Shown here in pieces: positions 1 through 7,733 of a stretch of DNA of 57,203 nt (position 1 is its first letter; every line of letters starts with the position of its first letter). The notes under the pieces are model-generated. The model was given only the letters and a program-made list of their open reading frames with translations. It was not told the DNA's origin and did no database searches. The DNA is from CAZCAQ01 sp964540135 (GTDB lineage Bacteria; Patescibacteriota; WWE3; UBA101185; UBA10185). The translations under genes were made by a program, and so were the position numbers. The stretch is taken from positions 1-57,203 of the forward strand of contig CAZILK010000006.1 in the NCBI GenBank assembly GCA_964540135.1, read 5' to 3'.

Positions 1-221
1 GTTTCGTTATCCATGCTTTTTACGTATTGCTTGCCCTCAGAAGTTAGTTCATACAATTCTCCTTGTTTTATTACAAAGTCCTTTTTTAACAATTGATCCA
101 GGTGAAATTGAAATTGATTATTCTCCATTTCTGGATCAGGCTTTAATTCCGAATAGCGAAGCCCAGTAGAAAACATTAATTTTTTAAGTATTTGGTTTTG
201 AGTTTGGTGTAAGTTGTTCAT
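1..221 (-). CDS. N-terminal winged-helix domain, probably of a Nudix-type protein (partial)
   Basis: The 3' part lies beyond the left window edge. The readable ~73 residues begin MNNLHQTQNQILKKLMFSTG and contain a pattern typical of a winged helix: a helical segment, then HLDQLLKKDFVIKQGELYEL with a wing-like ELTSEGKQY. From memory of CPR genomes, this kind of N-terminus often precedes a Nudix hydrolase domain; the catalytic part is not visible, so that assignment is inference. The start is the ATG at 221, because the ATG eight bases upstream runs into TGA. The reading frame stays open to the edge. Confidence 0.6.
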   Translation of the reverse strand, partial: MNNLHQTQNQILKKLMFSTGLRYSELKPDPEMENNQFQFHLDQLLKKDFVIKQGELYELTSEGKQYVKSMDNE

Positions 222-329
222 AAGCTCATTTTAGTAGGTTTTTGAGGTATTTCTAGTCAAGCGGTGTTGACTTAAAAATGCTAAGTAGAGAGGGGGCTAC
301 GCGGAAATCCCTTAGATTGTGACCTATAG

Positions 330-357
330 TTGCAAAGGCTAGTCAAAGCGGTATAAT
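330..357 (+). promoter_or_regulatory. Sigma70-like promoter of the 383 gene
   Basis: TTGCAA at 330-335 and TATAAT at 352-357 are separated by 16 bp. The predicted start point leaves a leader of about 20 nt carrying GGAGG before the ATG at 383. This differs from the leaderless pattern of most neighbours. Confidence 0.55.
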
Positions 358-382
358 AGGCAAACTATACTTTGGAGGCAAG

Positions 383-592
383 ATGAAAAAGAAATTTAAA
401 GTCGGTGAGATAGTGCAATGGGATGAAAGGCACCCGTTAGCGAATATCGGTCGTGTTATTGACACCTGGATTAGCAGCTCAGGAATTGAGATGATCCAGG
501 TAATGTGGCTTTCCTTTCATGCAGACGGAACAATGTTTGATGTTGAAAAGTCAGGCAGCCTGATTGCTGCAGAGTTTTCTCTCAGGAAGTAG
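383..592 (+). CDS. Small hypothetical protein (69 aa)
   Basis: This small soluble protein has no signal peptide or TM segment. The sequence (FKVGEIVQWDERHPLANIGRVIDTW) looks like a small beta-rich fold, possibly SH3-like, but I recognise no family. The start is supported by a strong Shine-Dalgarno (GGAGG, 6 nt spacing) and an upstream -10. It converges on the methyltransferase gene at 661, with a perfect inverted repeat between them. It is monocistronic, and its GC looks higher than that of its neighbours, which may indicate transfer. Function is unknown. Confidence 0.65.
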   Translation: MKKKFKVGEIVQWDERHPLANIGRVIDTWISSSGIEMIQVMWLSFHADGTMFDVEKSGSLIAAEFSLRK

Positions 593-616
593 TGCCACAG
601 CCCAGAAGAAGTGTTT

Positions 617-659
617 AAAGGTTTGCAACTTTAATTCATATAAAAAGTTGCAAACCTTT
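617..659. terminator. Bidirectional terminator-like hairpin
   Basis: AAAGGTTTGCAACTTT (617-632) and its exact reverse complement (644-659) form a 16-bp stem with an 11-nt loop, located between two convergent genes. There is no long U-tract on either side, so efficiency is uncertain, but position and stem length fit a shared terminator. Confidence 0.55.
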
Positions 660-660
660 C

Positions 661-1368
661 CTAAACTTTCCTACAAACAAAAAACACCCGTGCAGAATCA
701 TCAGTTACATCCATACCATTTTGACCGCAAACCTTTACAATTTCAAACATACCAAGTCTAGCTTTAACTTCCTCCAACACATACGAAGTTTCGTAAATAT
801 CTTCCTCGTGCAATTTGTAATCACCGCTCGCCTGTTTTTCAAAAACTTTTACATTCCACTTAAACTTGTTCTCTTCTTGAAAAACCTTCATAAGCAAATG
901 GTTTTCGCCAAACTGCCTAACACCAGCATCAGCAGAAGCGAGCTTTTGTAACCTAGGTAACGTGTTCATGTCAAAAATAAAAATTCCTCCCGCATTTAAA
1001 TGCGCGTGAACCGATTTAAAAGTTTGCTCCCAGTCATCAAGTGTGGCCAAGTGATTGATAGAATCGTAAATGCACAAAATAATGTCAAAAGTGCTCTCCA
1101 AGTGAAAGCTGCGCATATCCTGTTGAGTAAAATCAACATTAGGAAGCTTGGCCCGCGCAACATCAAGCATGCCTTGCGAAAAATCCAACCCAGCCAATTT
1201 GTATTCCTGTAGGTGCTCCAAAACGTTTCCTGTTCCACAGGCAATTTCTAGCAAACTCTTAGCATTTGGAGCAAACTCACCAATAAGCTGCTTAATAAAT
1301 GCCGCTTTGGTTTCTTGAGAACCTTCGAGTTGATCATAAAATTTCGAGTAAACGGAGTAGTCTGCCAT
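661..1368 (-). CDS. Class I SAM-dependent methyltransferase (235 aa)
   Basis: The glycine-rich SAM-binding motif LLEIACGTGNVLEHL lies near residues 40-54. It is followed by an acidic end of strand 2 (LAGLDFSQGML), a motif II-like DMRSFHL and a DIILCIYDSINHL segment (motif post-II), the normal order of a Rossmann methyltransferase of the Methyltransf_25 type. Its length is typical. The substrate cannot be read from sequence. It is the last gene of a tight run (2354 to 1851, 1847 to 1371, 1368 to 661) with gaps of 2-3 nt, so it is probably cotranscribed with a Nudix hydrolase and a nucleotidyltransferase-like gene and shares their promoter. Confidence 0.85.
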   Translation of the reverse strand: MADYSVYSKFYDQLEGSQETKAAFIKQLIGEFAPNAKSLLEIACGTGNVLEHLQEYKLAGLDFSQGMLDVARAKLPNVDFTQQDMRSFHLESTFDIILCIYDSINHLATLDDWEQTFKSVHAHLNAGGIFIFDMNTLPRLQKLASADAGVRQFGENHLLMKVFQEENKFKWNVKVFEKQASGDYKLHEEDIYETSYVLEEVKARLGMFEIVKVCGQNGMDVTDDSARVFFVCRKV

Positions 1369-1370
1369 TT

Positions 1371-1847
1371 TTATATTTTATCAAATCCCGCATCTTCAAT
1401 CACTTTTTTAGCGTTTTCCCACTGACCTTCAAAGATAAGATGTCCCTTAAGATCAGCATAAGGCACCCACTTTAGTTGTTTCAATTCTTCTTCCTGAATA
1501 ATCAGGTCATCCTTATCTCCGGTAAAACGAACCACAAACTGAAATTTTTCCTGCCCTTGCCACATAATGCCATGTTTATTGTACATAGCTTCCCGAATAT
1601 GCCTGGGCCAATCGTATTTTATTTTAATAGGGCTTTGTTTTATAATTTCAAAACTTGTGGATCCAAGTTCCTCCTCAAGTTCTCGTAGCACTCCTTTTGC
1701 AGGATCCTCATCAGTATCCAAACCACCACCGGGAAAATCCCATTGGTTATTTTCGTGCACTTGCTTTTGTATAAGGAGAAAATGAATTTGAGAGTCAATG
1801 ATTAAGGCGTTCGCACCTTGTCTATACGGTAAGATTTCCATAGGCAT
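1371..1847 (-). CDS. Nudix hydrolase (158 aa)
   Basis: A complete Nudix box is present: GGLDTDE, seven residues, then RELEEELGS, matching Gx5Ex7REUxEExGU apart from the last position. It is preceded by the usual WDFPGG. Enzymes of this fold hydrolyse nucleoside diphosphates linked to another moiety, with Mg2+ bound by the Glu residues; the substrate is unknown here. The length is that of a single-domain Nudix protein. The gene lies in the middle of an operon with 3 nt to the upstream stop and 2 nt to the downstream start. The ATG at 1847 is used; an ATG two codons later is possible. Confidence 0.88.
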   Translation of the reverse strand: MPMEILPYRQGANALIIDSQIHFLLIQKQVHENNQWDFPGGGLDTDEDPAKGVLRELEEELGSTSFEIIKQSPIKIKYDWPRHIREAMYNKHGIMWQGQEKFQFVVRFTGDKDDLIIQEEELKQLKWVPYADLKGHLIFEGQWENAKKVIEDAGFDKI

Positions 1848-1850
1848 ACA

Positions 1851-2354
1851 TTATAGATCAGTTAGTAATTTTTCCAAAATCACCCCAGAATTTGTAACAC
1901 GCGGACTTTTATCTAGTACAAATACAACACCAACGTCTTTTGCAACCTGCTTTTTCTTTTCCCAATGTCTATCGCATATTTTGTGAGTAAAAATGTGCGT
2001 AGGCTTAATGACTTTAACAAGATTTCTGTACAAATTTATCGCATCATCGCTATCGTGATGAGAAACATGCTCAAGACCAAAAACTTTATCTACTTGCTCA
2101 AATGCGCTTAAAAACTTGGCTCGCGTTTTAAAATTGTGAATAGGTCGGTTTTTTCCTTTAACTAGCTTTATAGTGATATCGTTGTCCAAAGCAACAACCA
2201 AGTAATCGACTCGCTTTTTAGCAAAGATAAAAAGATTTACGTGACCTAGGTGAACGACGTCAAAGCTGCCAACAACAAGTCCAACCGTTTTTCCACCTTG
2301 TTTGGCTGTTTTACAAAATTTGGCAGCACTTTTGAGTGTGGTGAGTTTGGTCAC
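1851..2354 (-). CDS. Cytidylyltransferase-like nucleotidyltransferase (167 aa)
   Basis: The N-terminal nucleotide-binding signature VGSFDVVHLGHVNLF contains the HxGH motif of the HIGH superfamily (glycerol-3-phosphate cytidylyltransferase, RfaE-C, FAD synthase-like). The typical TRAKFLSAFEQVDKV follows. The C-terminal ISSTxxR-like motif is not clearly conserved, so the acceptor substrate is uncertain. The start is a GTG at 2354 placed 7 nt after a TATAAT, making it the leaderless first gene of a three-gene unit with the Nudix and methyltransferase genes. Confidence 0.78.
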   Translation of the reverse strand: MTKLTTLKSAAKFCKTAKQGGKTVGLVVGSFDVVHLGHVNLFIFAKKRVDYLVVALDNDITIKLVKGKNRPIHNFKTRAKFLSAFEQVDKVFGLEHVSHHDSDDAINLYRNLVKVIKPTHIFTHKICDRHWEKKKQVAKDVGVVFVLDKSPRVTNSGVILEKLLTDL

Positions 2355-2361
2355 TAAAGGG

Positions 2362-2367
2362 ATTATA
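2362..2367 (-). promoter_or_regulatory. -10 box for leaderless GTG start at 2354
   Basis: TATAAT on the minus strand, preceded by G, lies 7 nt upstream of the GTG. No Shine-Dalgarno fits between them. Confidence 0.6.
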
Positions 2368-2385
2368 CAACAGTGTTATATGAGT

Positions 2386-2829
2386 TTATTTTAGACCATT
2401 CACAAAAGCCTGCGGTTCCTTAATATACTTAAACCCTAACAAAGCAATTTCGAACTCTTTTGGATTTTCTTTTAGATAGATTGGTACTTCTTCAGCTGAA
2501 ATCCAAACCGCTTCTGATTGCTCTGCCGCATCTAGCACAATTTGCTGATCTTGCGTAGCCAAAGTGCAAAAATACGCAATTTCAGCAGTTTGCTTTGAAT
2601 TGTCACTATTATTGTAAGTAAAAACGTAAAACGGATTATGAACACTAAGCGCAAGTCCAATTTCCTCTTTAATTTCGCGCGCTAGTCCAGCCTCAATGGT
2701 TTCATCTTCTTCAATGTGCCCTCCTGGAAGTTCAAAAATGCCGGGCATAAAGTCACTTTCCATACTTCTCTTGGCAACTAGAATTTTGTCGTTATTGTAT
2801 ATAAATGCTACTGCGGTTATTTTTTGCAT
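2386..2829 (-). CDS. Nudix hydrolase (147 aa)
   Basis: The Nudix box reads GGHIEEDE, seven residues (TIEAGLA), then REIKEEIGL, a full match to the catalytic consensus. FELPGG precedes it and a WISAEEVPIYL segment follows, as in MutT-like house-cleaning enzymes. It starts 5 nt after the DUF2000-type gene stop at 2835, so the two are probably cotranscribed. It is unrelated in detail to the Nudix protein at 1371. The substrate cannot be predicted. Confidence 0.88.
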   Translation of the reverse strand: MQKITAVAFIYNNDKILVAKRSMESDFMPGIFELPGGHIEEDETIEAGLAREIKEEIGLALSVHNPFYVFTYNNSDNSKQTAEIAYFCTLATQDQQIVLDAAEQSEAVWISAEEVPIYLKENPKEFEIALLGFKYIKEPQAFVNGLK

Positions 2830-2834
2830 ATTTA

Positions 2835-3278
2835 TTAGCTTTCCTTATGAACATACAAAGAAAATTTCTTAGTTAACTCTCTAGACGTATCTACCTCGGC
2901 AAAAAACAACACCCCAATATATTCGAGCTCTGCCTCAGCTTTTGTATCAAATTCTTCTTGTTGAGTAACTGCATTACCAGGCACCATTGTTTGAGTAAAA
3001 TCCATGTATTTAATGCCTTGCTCAATTAGAGCATTTCTTAAAGTACGCAGTTGATTACTATTTTCTGATCTCAACACAATATATCCGTTTTCCGAAGTCA
3101 TTGGATGCACGGTTTTATCTTTATCAATAAAGTCACGAAATCGCATAAGCGAAGTATCATCTTTGTATTGCTCCACCAGGCCTGCTGTCATATGCCCAAT
3201 TGCATTCATAAGTATTGTAGGATCCATTTTTTTGTTTACAACGCAGGTAAATTGATGTGTACGAGGTTTAAATTCCAT
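2835..3278 (-). CDS. DUF2000-family protein (147 aa)
   Basis: The sequence begins with a strand-forming FTCVVNKKMDPTILMNAIGHMTAGL, then YIVLRSENSNQLRTLRNAL, and ends with an IGVLFFAEVDTSRELTKKFSLY segment. This is the layout I recognise as DUF2000 (PF09391), a small family with a peptidyl-tRNA hydrolase 2-like fold and no defined reaction. The start has an AAGGAG Shine-Dalgarno about 12 nt upstream. It is followed after 5 nt by a Nudix gene. The function remains unknown; the family name is from memory and not checked by search. Confidence 0.65.
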   Translation of the reverse strand: MEFKPRTHQFTCVVNKKMDPTILMNAIGHMTAGLVEQYKDDTSLMRFRDFIDKDKTVHPMTSENGYIVLRSENSNQLRTLRNALIEQGIKYMDFTQTMVPGNAVTQQEEFDTKAEAELEYIGVLFFAEVDTSRELTKKFSLYVHKES

Positions 3279-3330
3279 TTTAATTTTTTCTCCTTAATTT
3301 TTTTGTATTCATATATTAAAAACTTTCTCG

Positions 3331-3621
3331 TTATGATTGTATGCTTGAAAGTCGGCACTGATTTGTTAACACATTCTCAGCCCAACGCAATCTATGTGAA
3401 GCATCATTGAGCCTAAAAAATTCGCCAGAAAGTTTTTCAAGATTTTTTTTAATTGCCTTGTCGTGCTCGGTGTTTTCAAATTTATCAAAATCTTGGAGGG
3501 CGTGCGCTAAAAACTGCTTAGCTGACTCAACTGCGGGGGGTTTGCTAACGTCACCGGTTGCAGTTACTACTCTAAACAAATCCATTTTTATTGAGTTTAT
3601 GTAAAATGCGCGGTCTCTCAT
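3331..3621 (-). CDS. Hypothetical helical protein (96 aa)
   Basis: This small, charged, predicted all-helical protein (ESAKQFLAHALQDFDKF, HDKAIKKNLEKLSGEFFRLND) matches no family I recognise. A longer form from an ATG at 3648 is possible, but it would begin 2 bp from the divergent start at 3651 and leave no promoter. The ATG at 3621 (MRDRAFYINS) is preferred. The gene faces away from the 3651 gene and reads toward the DUF2000 gene 52 nt downstream, so it may be the first gene of that unit. Confidence 0.5.
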   Translation of the reverse strand: MRDRAFYINSIKMDLFRVVTATGDVSKPPAVESAKQFLAHALQDFDKFENTEHDKAIKKNLEKLSGEFFRLNDASHRLRWAENVLTNQCRLSSIQS

Positions 3622-3650
3622 AACTTCTTGCCTTATGTTAACATACAACT

Positions 3651-4700
3651 ATGCTAGACCTCAAAATAACGCACGACAATCCTCAGCGCATTAGCGACGC
3701 ACTTATAGAAGGCTTTAAGGCGGATCTGCTCGATATGCTCAACAGCAGCCCAGAAGACCGGTTTGTTGAAAAAAGATGGTCAATAACCAAACTACTCCAA
3801 GATAACATAGCTCAAATGTTTTACGACGGAAAGGTTCTTTTAACAATTACAACCGAAAACGGCACAATGCTAATAAAAGCAGAAACCGAAGAACTTCCCC
3901 GCTTTGACGACATTTTCTTTGCCATAAGACACACAGCAAATAAATTTAATTTTGCCATTTATTCAAATTCACATGATGGCGCCAAAATTCCATATTATAG
4001 TTCGCTTTACCTGGATCACACGTTTTTTACAAGTTCCGGCCCTTACAAAGAGTTTTTTGCAAAAACTAAGTTTATACCTCGTTATGTAAAAGTGTTTTTA
4101 GAAGAAACAAATACTGGTGAGTATTCGTCAGTAATGTATCCACCATATTTCGCCCAAAATTCTGAAGATGGCTCAATTCACATAATAAATGACGCGATGC
4201 TTGGTTTTTTACTTTCAAAAGAAAATCAAACGATTAATGAAGAATTTTCGTACAAAGTAGCGGAATCTATGAATGAATTTGGGCGCAAATACGATTATGG
4301 AATTATTCCAAGCAGTTTTTACGCAAATTACAACGTTACGCCAAAGATAGTAAATAAAACTGCTTTTGACATTCACAATATAAATCGCAAAGTTTTTATT
4401 TATCCAATTGTTTGGGATTTTGATAGCAAAACGGGTCTTGAACACTTTAGAAATGTAAAAAATGGCACAATTTTAATGGATAAGGTTCGTGCTGGTGAAA
4501 CTTTAGACGATGCACTGAAGCGTTTGTTGCGCGAAGAGTTAAAGGTCGCAAGTGATTATGTTGGAGCGAATGTTTGGGATATTGAATTTGACCGAGACAA
4601 GGAAGGTGCGTTAACTCCACGACTAAAAATTGATGTTTTTGTAAATGGTTTAAAACAAAAACATGCTAGTAGCGATCACGATTGGGTGTCGATTAAATGA
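3651..4700 (+). CDS. Unknown protein with degenerate Nudix-like C-terminus (349 aa)
   Basis: The N-terminal ~220 residues match nothing I know. Near residue 285 the sequence GETLDDALKRLLREELKVA aligns with the second half of a Nudix box (E, seven residues, RLLREELKV). The first catalytic Glu of RE is Leu and the Gly is Lys, while the EE pair is kept. It may be a Nudix-like fold with altered or lost hydrolase activity. The stop overlaps the start of a HAD-family gene by 4 nt (ATGA), so the two are translationally coupled and probably act together. A likely leaderless start has TAACAT 6 nt upstream of the ATG. Confidence 0.6.
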   Translation: MLDLKITHDNPQRISDALIEGFKADLLDMLNSSPEDRFVEKRWSITKLLQDNIAQMFYDGKVLLTITTENGTMLIKAETEELPRFDDIFFAIRHTANKFNFAIYSNSHDGAKIPYYSSLYLDHTFFTSSGPYKEFFAKTKFIPRYVKVFLEETNTGEYSSVMYPPYFAQNSEDGSIHIINDAMLGFLLSKENQTINEEFSYKVAESMNEFGRKYDYGIIPSSFYANYNVTPKIVNKTAFDIHNINRKVFIYPIVWDFDSKTGLEHFRNVKNGTILMDKVRAGETLDDALKRLLREELKVASDYVGANVWDIEFDRDKEGALTPRLKIDVFVNGLKQKHASSDHDWVSIK

Positions 4701-4899
4701 AATCAATCGCTCTTTTTGACTTGGATAAGACTATCTATCATACACATTCGTACTTTGAAATTGTACGAAACCAAATCGACGAGGGTTTATTAGAAGAAGC
4801 TTTTTGGGAGAAAGTATTATCTGAAGAACAAAAATATCGAACCAATGTTCAAACTTATTCAAAAACGGCAACTAACCTAATGACGATGTGGTCAAGTGT
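4697..4899 (+). CDS. HAD-superfamily hydrolase, N-terminal fragment cut by the gap
   Basis: The first residues, MKSIALFDLDKTIYHTHSYF, contain HAD motif I with the nucleophile and acid/base Asp pair (DLDKT). About 67 residues are readable before the Ns. The family removes phosphate from small molecules or transfers phosphoryl groups; the IB-type spacing suggests a phosphoserine phosphatase-like cap, but most of the protein is missing. The ATGA overlap with the 3651 gene indicates coupling. The truncation is an assembly gap and not evidence of gene decay. Confidence 0.75.
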
Positions 4900-4999
4900 N
4901 NNNNNNNNNNNNNNNNNNNNNNNNNNNNNNNNNNNNNNNNNNNNNNNNNNNNNNNNNNNNNNNNNNNNNNNNNNNNNNNNNNNNNNNNNNNNNNNNNNN
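4900..4999. other. Assembly gap (100 Ns)
   Basis: Exactly 100 Ns, a conventional scaffold placeholder. The real length is unknown. It separates a plus-strand HAD gene missing its 3' part from a minus-strand aldo/keto reductase missing its 3' part. Confidence 0.99.
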
Positions 5000-5183
5000 T
5001 TGCTTTTCCTACACCTTCTTCGTTTTTATATGCGCGTGCTGTGTCAATATGTCTGTAACCTGCATTAAGGGCTGTTGTTACCGCTTGCGTAACTTGATCA
5101 TTTGAGATTTGCCAAACACCCAGTCCAACAATGGGGATTTCAATCCCGTTGAGTAATTTTGTTCTTTCATTTTTTTGATTCAT
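5000..5183 (-). CDS. Aldo/keto reductase, N-terminal fragment cut by the gap
   Basis: The ~61 readable residues contain LLNGIEIPIVGLGVWQI and AGYRHIDTARAYKNEEGVG. These hold the AKR catalytic Asp (in HIDTA) and Tyr (in AYKNE) at the usual positions in the TIM barrel, so an NADPH-dependent carbonyl reductase is expected. The rest is beyond the Ns. It starts 11 nt after the stop of the upstream methyltransferase gene and is probably cotranscribed with it. Confidence 0.85.
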
Positions 5184-5194
5184 TTCTTGTATTC

Positions 5195-5812
5195 TTAATT
5201 TTTTACCAAAACAGCCATAGCCTCATGGCCCGTACTATTATAAACCGCTTCCAGTTTAAAACCAGCGCGTAACAGAAAATCAATTTTGGATTTATTAGAA
5301 CCTTCTTTAGGATCATAAAAAGTGAGTATTAACTTTCCATCATTTTTTACACGATTTAATAGCGTATTTAGCTGTCCTAGTCCGCGTTCGCTAAAATGAT
5401 AGTTATCCCAAACATTCCACAGTACATAGTCAAACTTTTTAAAACACCAAAGGCACATACCTAAGCTCACCAAAGGCAAATAAGCATAGAAATTAGCTGT
5501 TTTAAAATTGCCGCTGTATTCTGGAAATAGTTCTTTTGCTTGTTTTATATAATTTGCATCTATATCAATGCCATAAGGAATTATTTTAAAACCAGACCAC
5601 TCACTCAAACACTTAATTAAAAATCCATTACCGCACCCAACATCTAAAAGCTCACCATCTTTGTTAATTGCTGTATGAATAAAATACCGCTGCTCTTCCC
5701 AATCGTTAAATGTTGCGTTGTTAAAGCTGCACGCTGACATTAACTGAGTGATTCGGGGTACATCATCTTTTAGTTTTTTAAAATCAGTAGAGTAAGTATG
5801 TTTTACTACCAC
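5195..5812 (-). CDS. Class I SAM-dependent methyltransferase (205 aa)
   Basis: Motif I LLDVGCGNGFLIKCL and strand-2 acidic end YGIDIDANYI are clear. FDYVLWNVWDNYHFS (motif II/post-II) and a GKLILTFYDP strand 5 follow. The substrate is unknown. The start is a GTG at 5812 positioned 6 nt after TAGAAT, with no Shine-Dalgarno, so the mRNA is probably leaderless. An aldo/keto reductase follows 11 nt downstream. It is not closely similar to the 661 methyltransferase, which has a different C-terminal half. Confidence 0.8.
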   Translation of the reverse strand: MVVKHTYSTDFKKLKDDVPRITQLMSACSFNNATFNDWEEQRYFIHTAINKDGELLDVGCGNGFLIKCLSEWSGFKIIPYGIDIDANYIKQAKELFPEYSGNFKTANFYAYLPLVSLGMCLWCFKKFDYVLWNVWDNYHFSERGLGQLNTLLNRVKNDGKLILTFYDPKEGSNKSKIDFLLRAGFKLEAVYNSTGHEAMAVLVKN

Positions 5813-5895
5813 ATATATATTCTATCATTTTAAAGGACTGCAAAAAGTGGTGGCGCCGACTATATATTTGGGTTACAGAGCTGTAGAATCAAACC

Positions 5896-6399
5896 ATGAA
5901 TACAATCACCGTAAACGACTTAATGCAAAAAAACTACACATACGAGCTTTTTGAACCTATGGGCAAAAACTTTCACCCAGACTTTAAACCTGAACTTACA
6001 CCCAAACAAATGCTTAAACTAGGAGTTTTTGGCGGTAAATACATGACCGATTGCACAGACGAATTTCCTAAAGATTGGTATGAAGGCGTAAAACTTTGCC
6101 ACGAATTCCACGATCCAAGCCTTAATTTATTTAAAGTAAACGCAAGTCAGTCACTTGCGGTTTGGCGCGCAAAAGGTTGGATTTTTGAAGATGATCCCAG
6201 AGGGTGGTTTCAATGGTATTGCAGATATTTTATGGGGAGACGACTCCCTTTTGAGGACGAACGACAAATAAAACGCTGGAAAGCTATAAAACGACATGTA
6301 TCACAAATTCAAAAAAACTGTTTGCCCAAAGATTTAGACTGCCGAAAGGTTCAAAGACAGGCGATTTTACATTGGGCTTATGATAGTACAAATATTTGA
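5896..6399 (+). CDS. Conserved hypothetical protein rich in Trp and Tyr (167 aa)
   Basis: A soluble protein with a distinctive aromatic block, DDPRGWFQWYCRYFMGRRLP, followed by DERQIKRWKAI. I have a sense of having seen this block in uncharacterised bacterial and eukaryotic proteins, but I cannot name a family. There is no signal peptide and no metal motif. The gene is monocistronic with a -10-like TAGAAT 6 nt before the ATG. Function is unknown. Confidence 0.7.
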   Translation: MNTITVNDLMQKNYTYELFEPMGKNFHPDFKPELTPKQMLKLGVFGGKYMTDCTDEFPKDWYEGVKLCHEFHDPSLNLFKVNASQSLAVWRAKGWIFEDDPRGWFQWYCRYFMGRRLPFEDERQIKRWKAIKRHVSQIQKNCLPKDLDCRKVQRQAILHWAYDSTNI

Positions 6400-6430
6400 C
6401 GGTAAAAACTCAAAATGTCACTATTAATGT

Positions 6431-7210
6431 ATGAGATTCAAGTGTGCTGGACATTTGTCACAAGGTTCAACGTTGGTTATGGTTGCTTTAGGAATTATAC
6501 TGCTAGCTTTTATTGGTGCAGGAGTATATTACTTTAGCAGTTCCAAAGGATTTCTTCCCAAATTAGGTAAATCCACTTGTACATACAATTCTCAACAATA
6601 TAATGTCGGGCAAAGCTTTACTTCCAAAGATAACTGCAATACCTGCACATGCCAAAAAGATGATAATGTAGCCTGTACCGATATGGCTTGTAGCAACTAT
6701 TTTTCTGACTTAATAAAAGATCCTAAAACTAATGACACAACTAATGCAGAACCAAGCAATGAGTGGGACAGATTTGCAAACGACAAATTCTTAATCAGGT
6801 TCCCAAAAGCTTGGTACATAACCTTACTAGATATGTCGGGGAACAACATTGAAATAACAAAAAACGTGGCTAGTTCAAAATGTGAAGAAGGAGCAGAAAA
6901 TACCTCACAAGAATGTGCTCAAGGGGCACCCGCTCAAATGGCCGTAATTAGCGTTAAAGAAGTTGATAATCTAAGTGACACTATAGAGAATTTAGCAACT
7001 ATACAGGCTGAAATGAGCGATACAATATTTAAAGACGTTCCAACTGTAAAATATGTAGGCAAAAAAGAAAACCCGGTATTTACAATGGGATACGTTATTA
7101 AGGACTCACCAAAAGCGGTACACATTAATATTGTAAGCTTTGGGGATCCTGAATTTACAAACACACTTGCTGAAGAATTTGAAGCTATTGCTGCGACACT
7201 TGAATTTTAA
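6431..7210 (+). CDS. Membrane-anchored surface protein with a small Cys-rich domain (259 aa)
   Basis: An N-terminal TM helix (about residues 15-36, VMVALGIILLAFIGAGVYYF) places the rest outside. Residues ~48-90 hold six Cys in the arrangement CTYNSQQYNVGQSF...CNTCTC...VACTDMACS, which resembles von Willebrand type C or pacifastin-like modules. The C-terminal ~140 residues (FLIRFPKAWYITL) look like the PsbP-like domain common on CPR surface proteins; the same kind of domain occurs in the protein at 15316. The role is unknown; adhesion or inhibition of proteases is only a guess from the Cys module. Confidence 0.65.
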   Translation: MRFKCAGHLSQGSTLVMVALGIILLAFIGAGVYYFSSSKGFLPKLGKSTCTYNSQQYNVGQSFTSKDNCNTCTCQKDDNVACTDMACSNYFSDLIKDPKTNDTTNAEPSNEWDRFANDKFLIRFPKAWYITLLDMSGNNIEITKNVASSKCEEGAENTSQECAQGAPAQMAVISVKEVDNLSDTIENLATIQAEMSDTIFKDVPTVKYVGKKENPVFTMGYVIKDSPKAVHINIVSFGDPEFTNTLAEEFEAIAATLEF

Positions 7211-7272
7211 AACTTTTTTTAGCGACCACCAAAGCGTTAAATTTACTTTGCAGCATTTCTTAAAACCTTGGA

Positions 7273-7695
7273 TCACAACTTATAAGGATCCTTGTTTTCC
7301 AACTTAGATTTCTCCGCTATCTCTTTGTAATAAGCATCAATTGTATAAATATCAAGTTTTGTGCGCACACCATGGATTTTGAAATTCTCTAAAATATCAC
7401 CGCGGTGTCTATTATGAATTGTAAAGTCAAAAACCCAATTTACATTTAATGGCCGTGGTGGAAACCATTCAATTTTATGTAGCGGATAGTTTTTTAAAAT
7501 ATTTTCATGGCAGGCAATTAGAATCGCGGTAAAAGAAAGAGGTATTTTTATTACGTGATAAACATTTTCGTATTTTACTTCGATGCCGTTTAGTTTGTTT
7601 TTATCTAACAAATAAAAAACATCAGCACCAAAAACTAGCCAAAAAGATTCAAAAAACCAACCAGATTGGTATGCTATTTTAAATTCAGTTCTCAT
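7273..7695 (-). CDS. Hypothetical protein (140 aa)
   Basis: A soluble protein of mixed hydrophobic and basic composition (FFESFWLVFGADVFYLLDKNKL; HENILKNYPLHKIEWFPPRP). It has a short HNRHRGD stretch but no complete catalytic motif I can name. The pattern of alternating short strands and helices is compatible with a nucleotidyltransferase-like or nuclease-like fold, which is a guess. It follows the 7734 gene by 38 nt in the same direction and may be cotranscribed. Confidence 0.5.
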   Translation of the reverse strand: MRTEFKIAYQSGWFFESFWLVFGADVFYLLDKNKLNGIEVKYENVYHVIKIPLSFTAILIACHENILKNYPLHKIEWFPPRPLNVNWVFDFTIHNRHRGDILENFKIHGVRTKLDIYTIDAYYKEIAEKSKLENKDPYKL

Positions 7696-7733
7696 AAAAT
7701 ACTATTTTGAAAAAAACTAAAAATCATACAAAA

